6,491 bases of DNA, taken from the NCBI GenBank assembly GCA_028291445.1, contig JAQGIA010000263.1:1-6491 (forward strand), read 5' to 3'. Below the pieces are notes generated by a model. The model searched no databases. It saw nothing but the letters and a program-made list of their open reading frames with translations, and had not been told where the DNA came from. The position numbers and the translations under genes are program-made. Within the stretch, counting starts at the first letter, position 1, and the number at the start of each line of letters is the position of its first letter. Below are positions 5,702 through 6,491 of this stretch, piece by piece. The DNA is from Belnapia sp. GTDB lineage: Bacteria; Pseudomonadota; Alphaproteobacteria; Acetobacterales; Acetobacteraceae.

Positions 5702-6491
5702 CAGTGACCTTCTATCGCCCGGCCGGCGATCACCCGGCCGGTGCAGGGGTTGCGGCCGAACCAGTAGCAGAGCTCGGCCGGGCGGGTGATGGCATAGAGC
5801 GCCAGGTCGCAGCGCAGCCCCGGCGCCAGCCGGCCGCGATCGGCCAGGCCCAGTGCCGCGGCGGCATGGCGGGTGACGCCGAGCAGGGCCTCCGCCACCG
5901 TCAGCCGGAACAGGGTGCAGCCGAGGTTCAGCATCAGCAGCAGCGATTGCGCCGGGGAGGAGCCGGGGTTCATGTCCGTGCTGAGCGCCATGCGCACCCC
6001 GGCGGCGCGCATGGCGGCGATGTCCGGGCGGTTCGGCTCGCGCAGGAAGTAGCAGGCGCCGGGCAGCAGCACCGCAACGGTGCCGGCCGCGCCCATCGCC
6101 GCCAGCCCGGCAGGATTGGCCTGTTCCAGATGGTCGACCGACAGCGCGCCATGCCGCGCCGCCAGCGCCGCGCTGCCGACATCATGGTGCTGGTCGCCAT
6201 GCAGTTTCACGGGTTTGCCGATACGCCGCGCGGCCTCGATCACCCAGAGCGTCTCCTCGTCCGAAAAGCCGATCCGGTCGTGGAAGACATCGACCGCATC
6301 GGCAAGGCCGGCGGCGGCCGGCACGATCTCCTCGGCCACCAGCCGGGCATAGTCGGCACGGCGCCCGGCGTATTCGGGCGGCACCGCATGGGCGGCCAGC
6401 AGGGTGGTCTGCACCGAAACCGGCAGCACCTGCATGATCCGCCGGGCGACCCGGAGCTGGCGCAGCTCGGTGGCGCAATCGAGGCCATAGC
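5701..6491 (-). CDS. hutI: Imidazolonepropionase, C-terminal two thirds (5' end outside window)
   Basis: Imidazolonepropionase hydrolyses 4-imidazolone-5-propanoate to N-formimino-L-glutamate, the third step of histidine degradation, in the cytoplasm. 262 residues are visible of an enzyme of about 400; translation is open to the right edge, beginning [18 protein letters not shown]. Family landmarks follow: [38 protein letters not shown] (metal-ligand His), LSVDHLEQ (active-site His), [42 protein letters not shown] (metal-ligand Asp), [23 protein letters not shown], and the closing beta-sandwich [14 protein letters not shown] ... [10 protein letters not shown]. The HAEQ motif common in proteobacterial enzymes reads HGDQ, placing Asp where the catalytic Glu normally sits. 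An internal ATG at 6435 is not the start, as conserved sequence continues upstream. It overlaps the thioesterase by one base. Other hut genes would lie beyond the right edge. Confidence 0.93.
   Translation of the reverse strand, partial: YGLDCATELRQLRVARRIMQVLPVSVQTTLLAAHAVPPEYAGRRADYARLVAEEIVPAAAGLADAVDVFHDRIGFSDEETLWVIEAARRIGKPVKLHGDQHHDVGSAALAARHGALSVDHLEQANPAGLAAMGAAGTVAVLLPGACYFLREPNRPDIAAMRAAGVRMALSTDMNPGSSPAQSLLLMLNLGCTLFRLTVAEALLGVTRHAAAALGLADRGRLAPGLRCDLALYAITRPAELCYWFGRNPCTGRVIAGRAIEGH

Noticed and set aside
44..5789. Long plus-strand open frames (44-1042, 750-1952, 2734-4404, 4314-5789)
   Set aside because: They are antisense to well-supported minus-strand genes, have low-complexity Arg/Gly/Ala/Pro composition and no family motifs. 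Such frames are expected opposite genes with very high GC at third positions.

Overview
The window comes from a very GC-rich genome. Every convincing intact gene lies on the minus strand, with codons ending mostly in G or C. Tandem Bug-type tricarboxylate receptors, a TetR regulator with the GYHHGNL N-terminus, a hut gene and the base composition together suggest an alphaproteobacterium of the Acetobacteraceae (Roseomonas-like). This is inference from gene style, since no rRNA or marker gene is present. A high-GC betaproteobacterium is the main alternative.

Reading along the minus strand, from high to low coordinates:
(1) The C-terminal two thirds of imidazolonepropionase (hutI, histidine degradation) runs off the right edge.
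(2) A PaaI-type hotdog thioesterase follows, its start overlapping the hutI stop by one base (TGATG).
(3) A 27-bp tandem repeat array sits on the thioesterase/next-gene junction. Every unit carries an in-frame ATG.
(4) Next is an exported outer-membrane beta-barrel protein of an uncharacterised family.
(5) After a 173-base gap comes a second, paralogous beta-barrel protein.
(6) An alpha/beta hydrolase follows 33 bases later.
(7) A TetR-family regulator follows 68 bases after that.
(8) A 206-base spacer contains what looks like the last 34 codons of a flavin amine oxidase on the plus strand (a gene relic) and the start region of the next operon.
(9) Two tandem periplasmic Bug/TctC solute receptors, 4 bases apart, close the window. 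The second runs off the left edge.

hutI and the thioesterase are probably translationally coupled. The thioesterase and first barrel protein are joined through the repeat array. The two barrels and the hydrolase may share a transcript. The TetR gene, last in that run, could control it or itself. The Bug pair forms a separate unit, probably capturing an organic acid for a transporter encoded elsewhere; no TctA or TctB membrane gene is visible. No RNA gene, insertion sequence, CRISPR array or phage gene was seen. The least ordinary items are the start-codon-bearing 27-bp array, the tandem uncharacterised barrel proteins and the amine oxidase relic.
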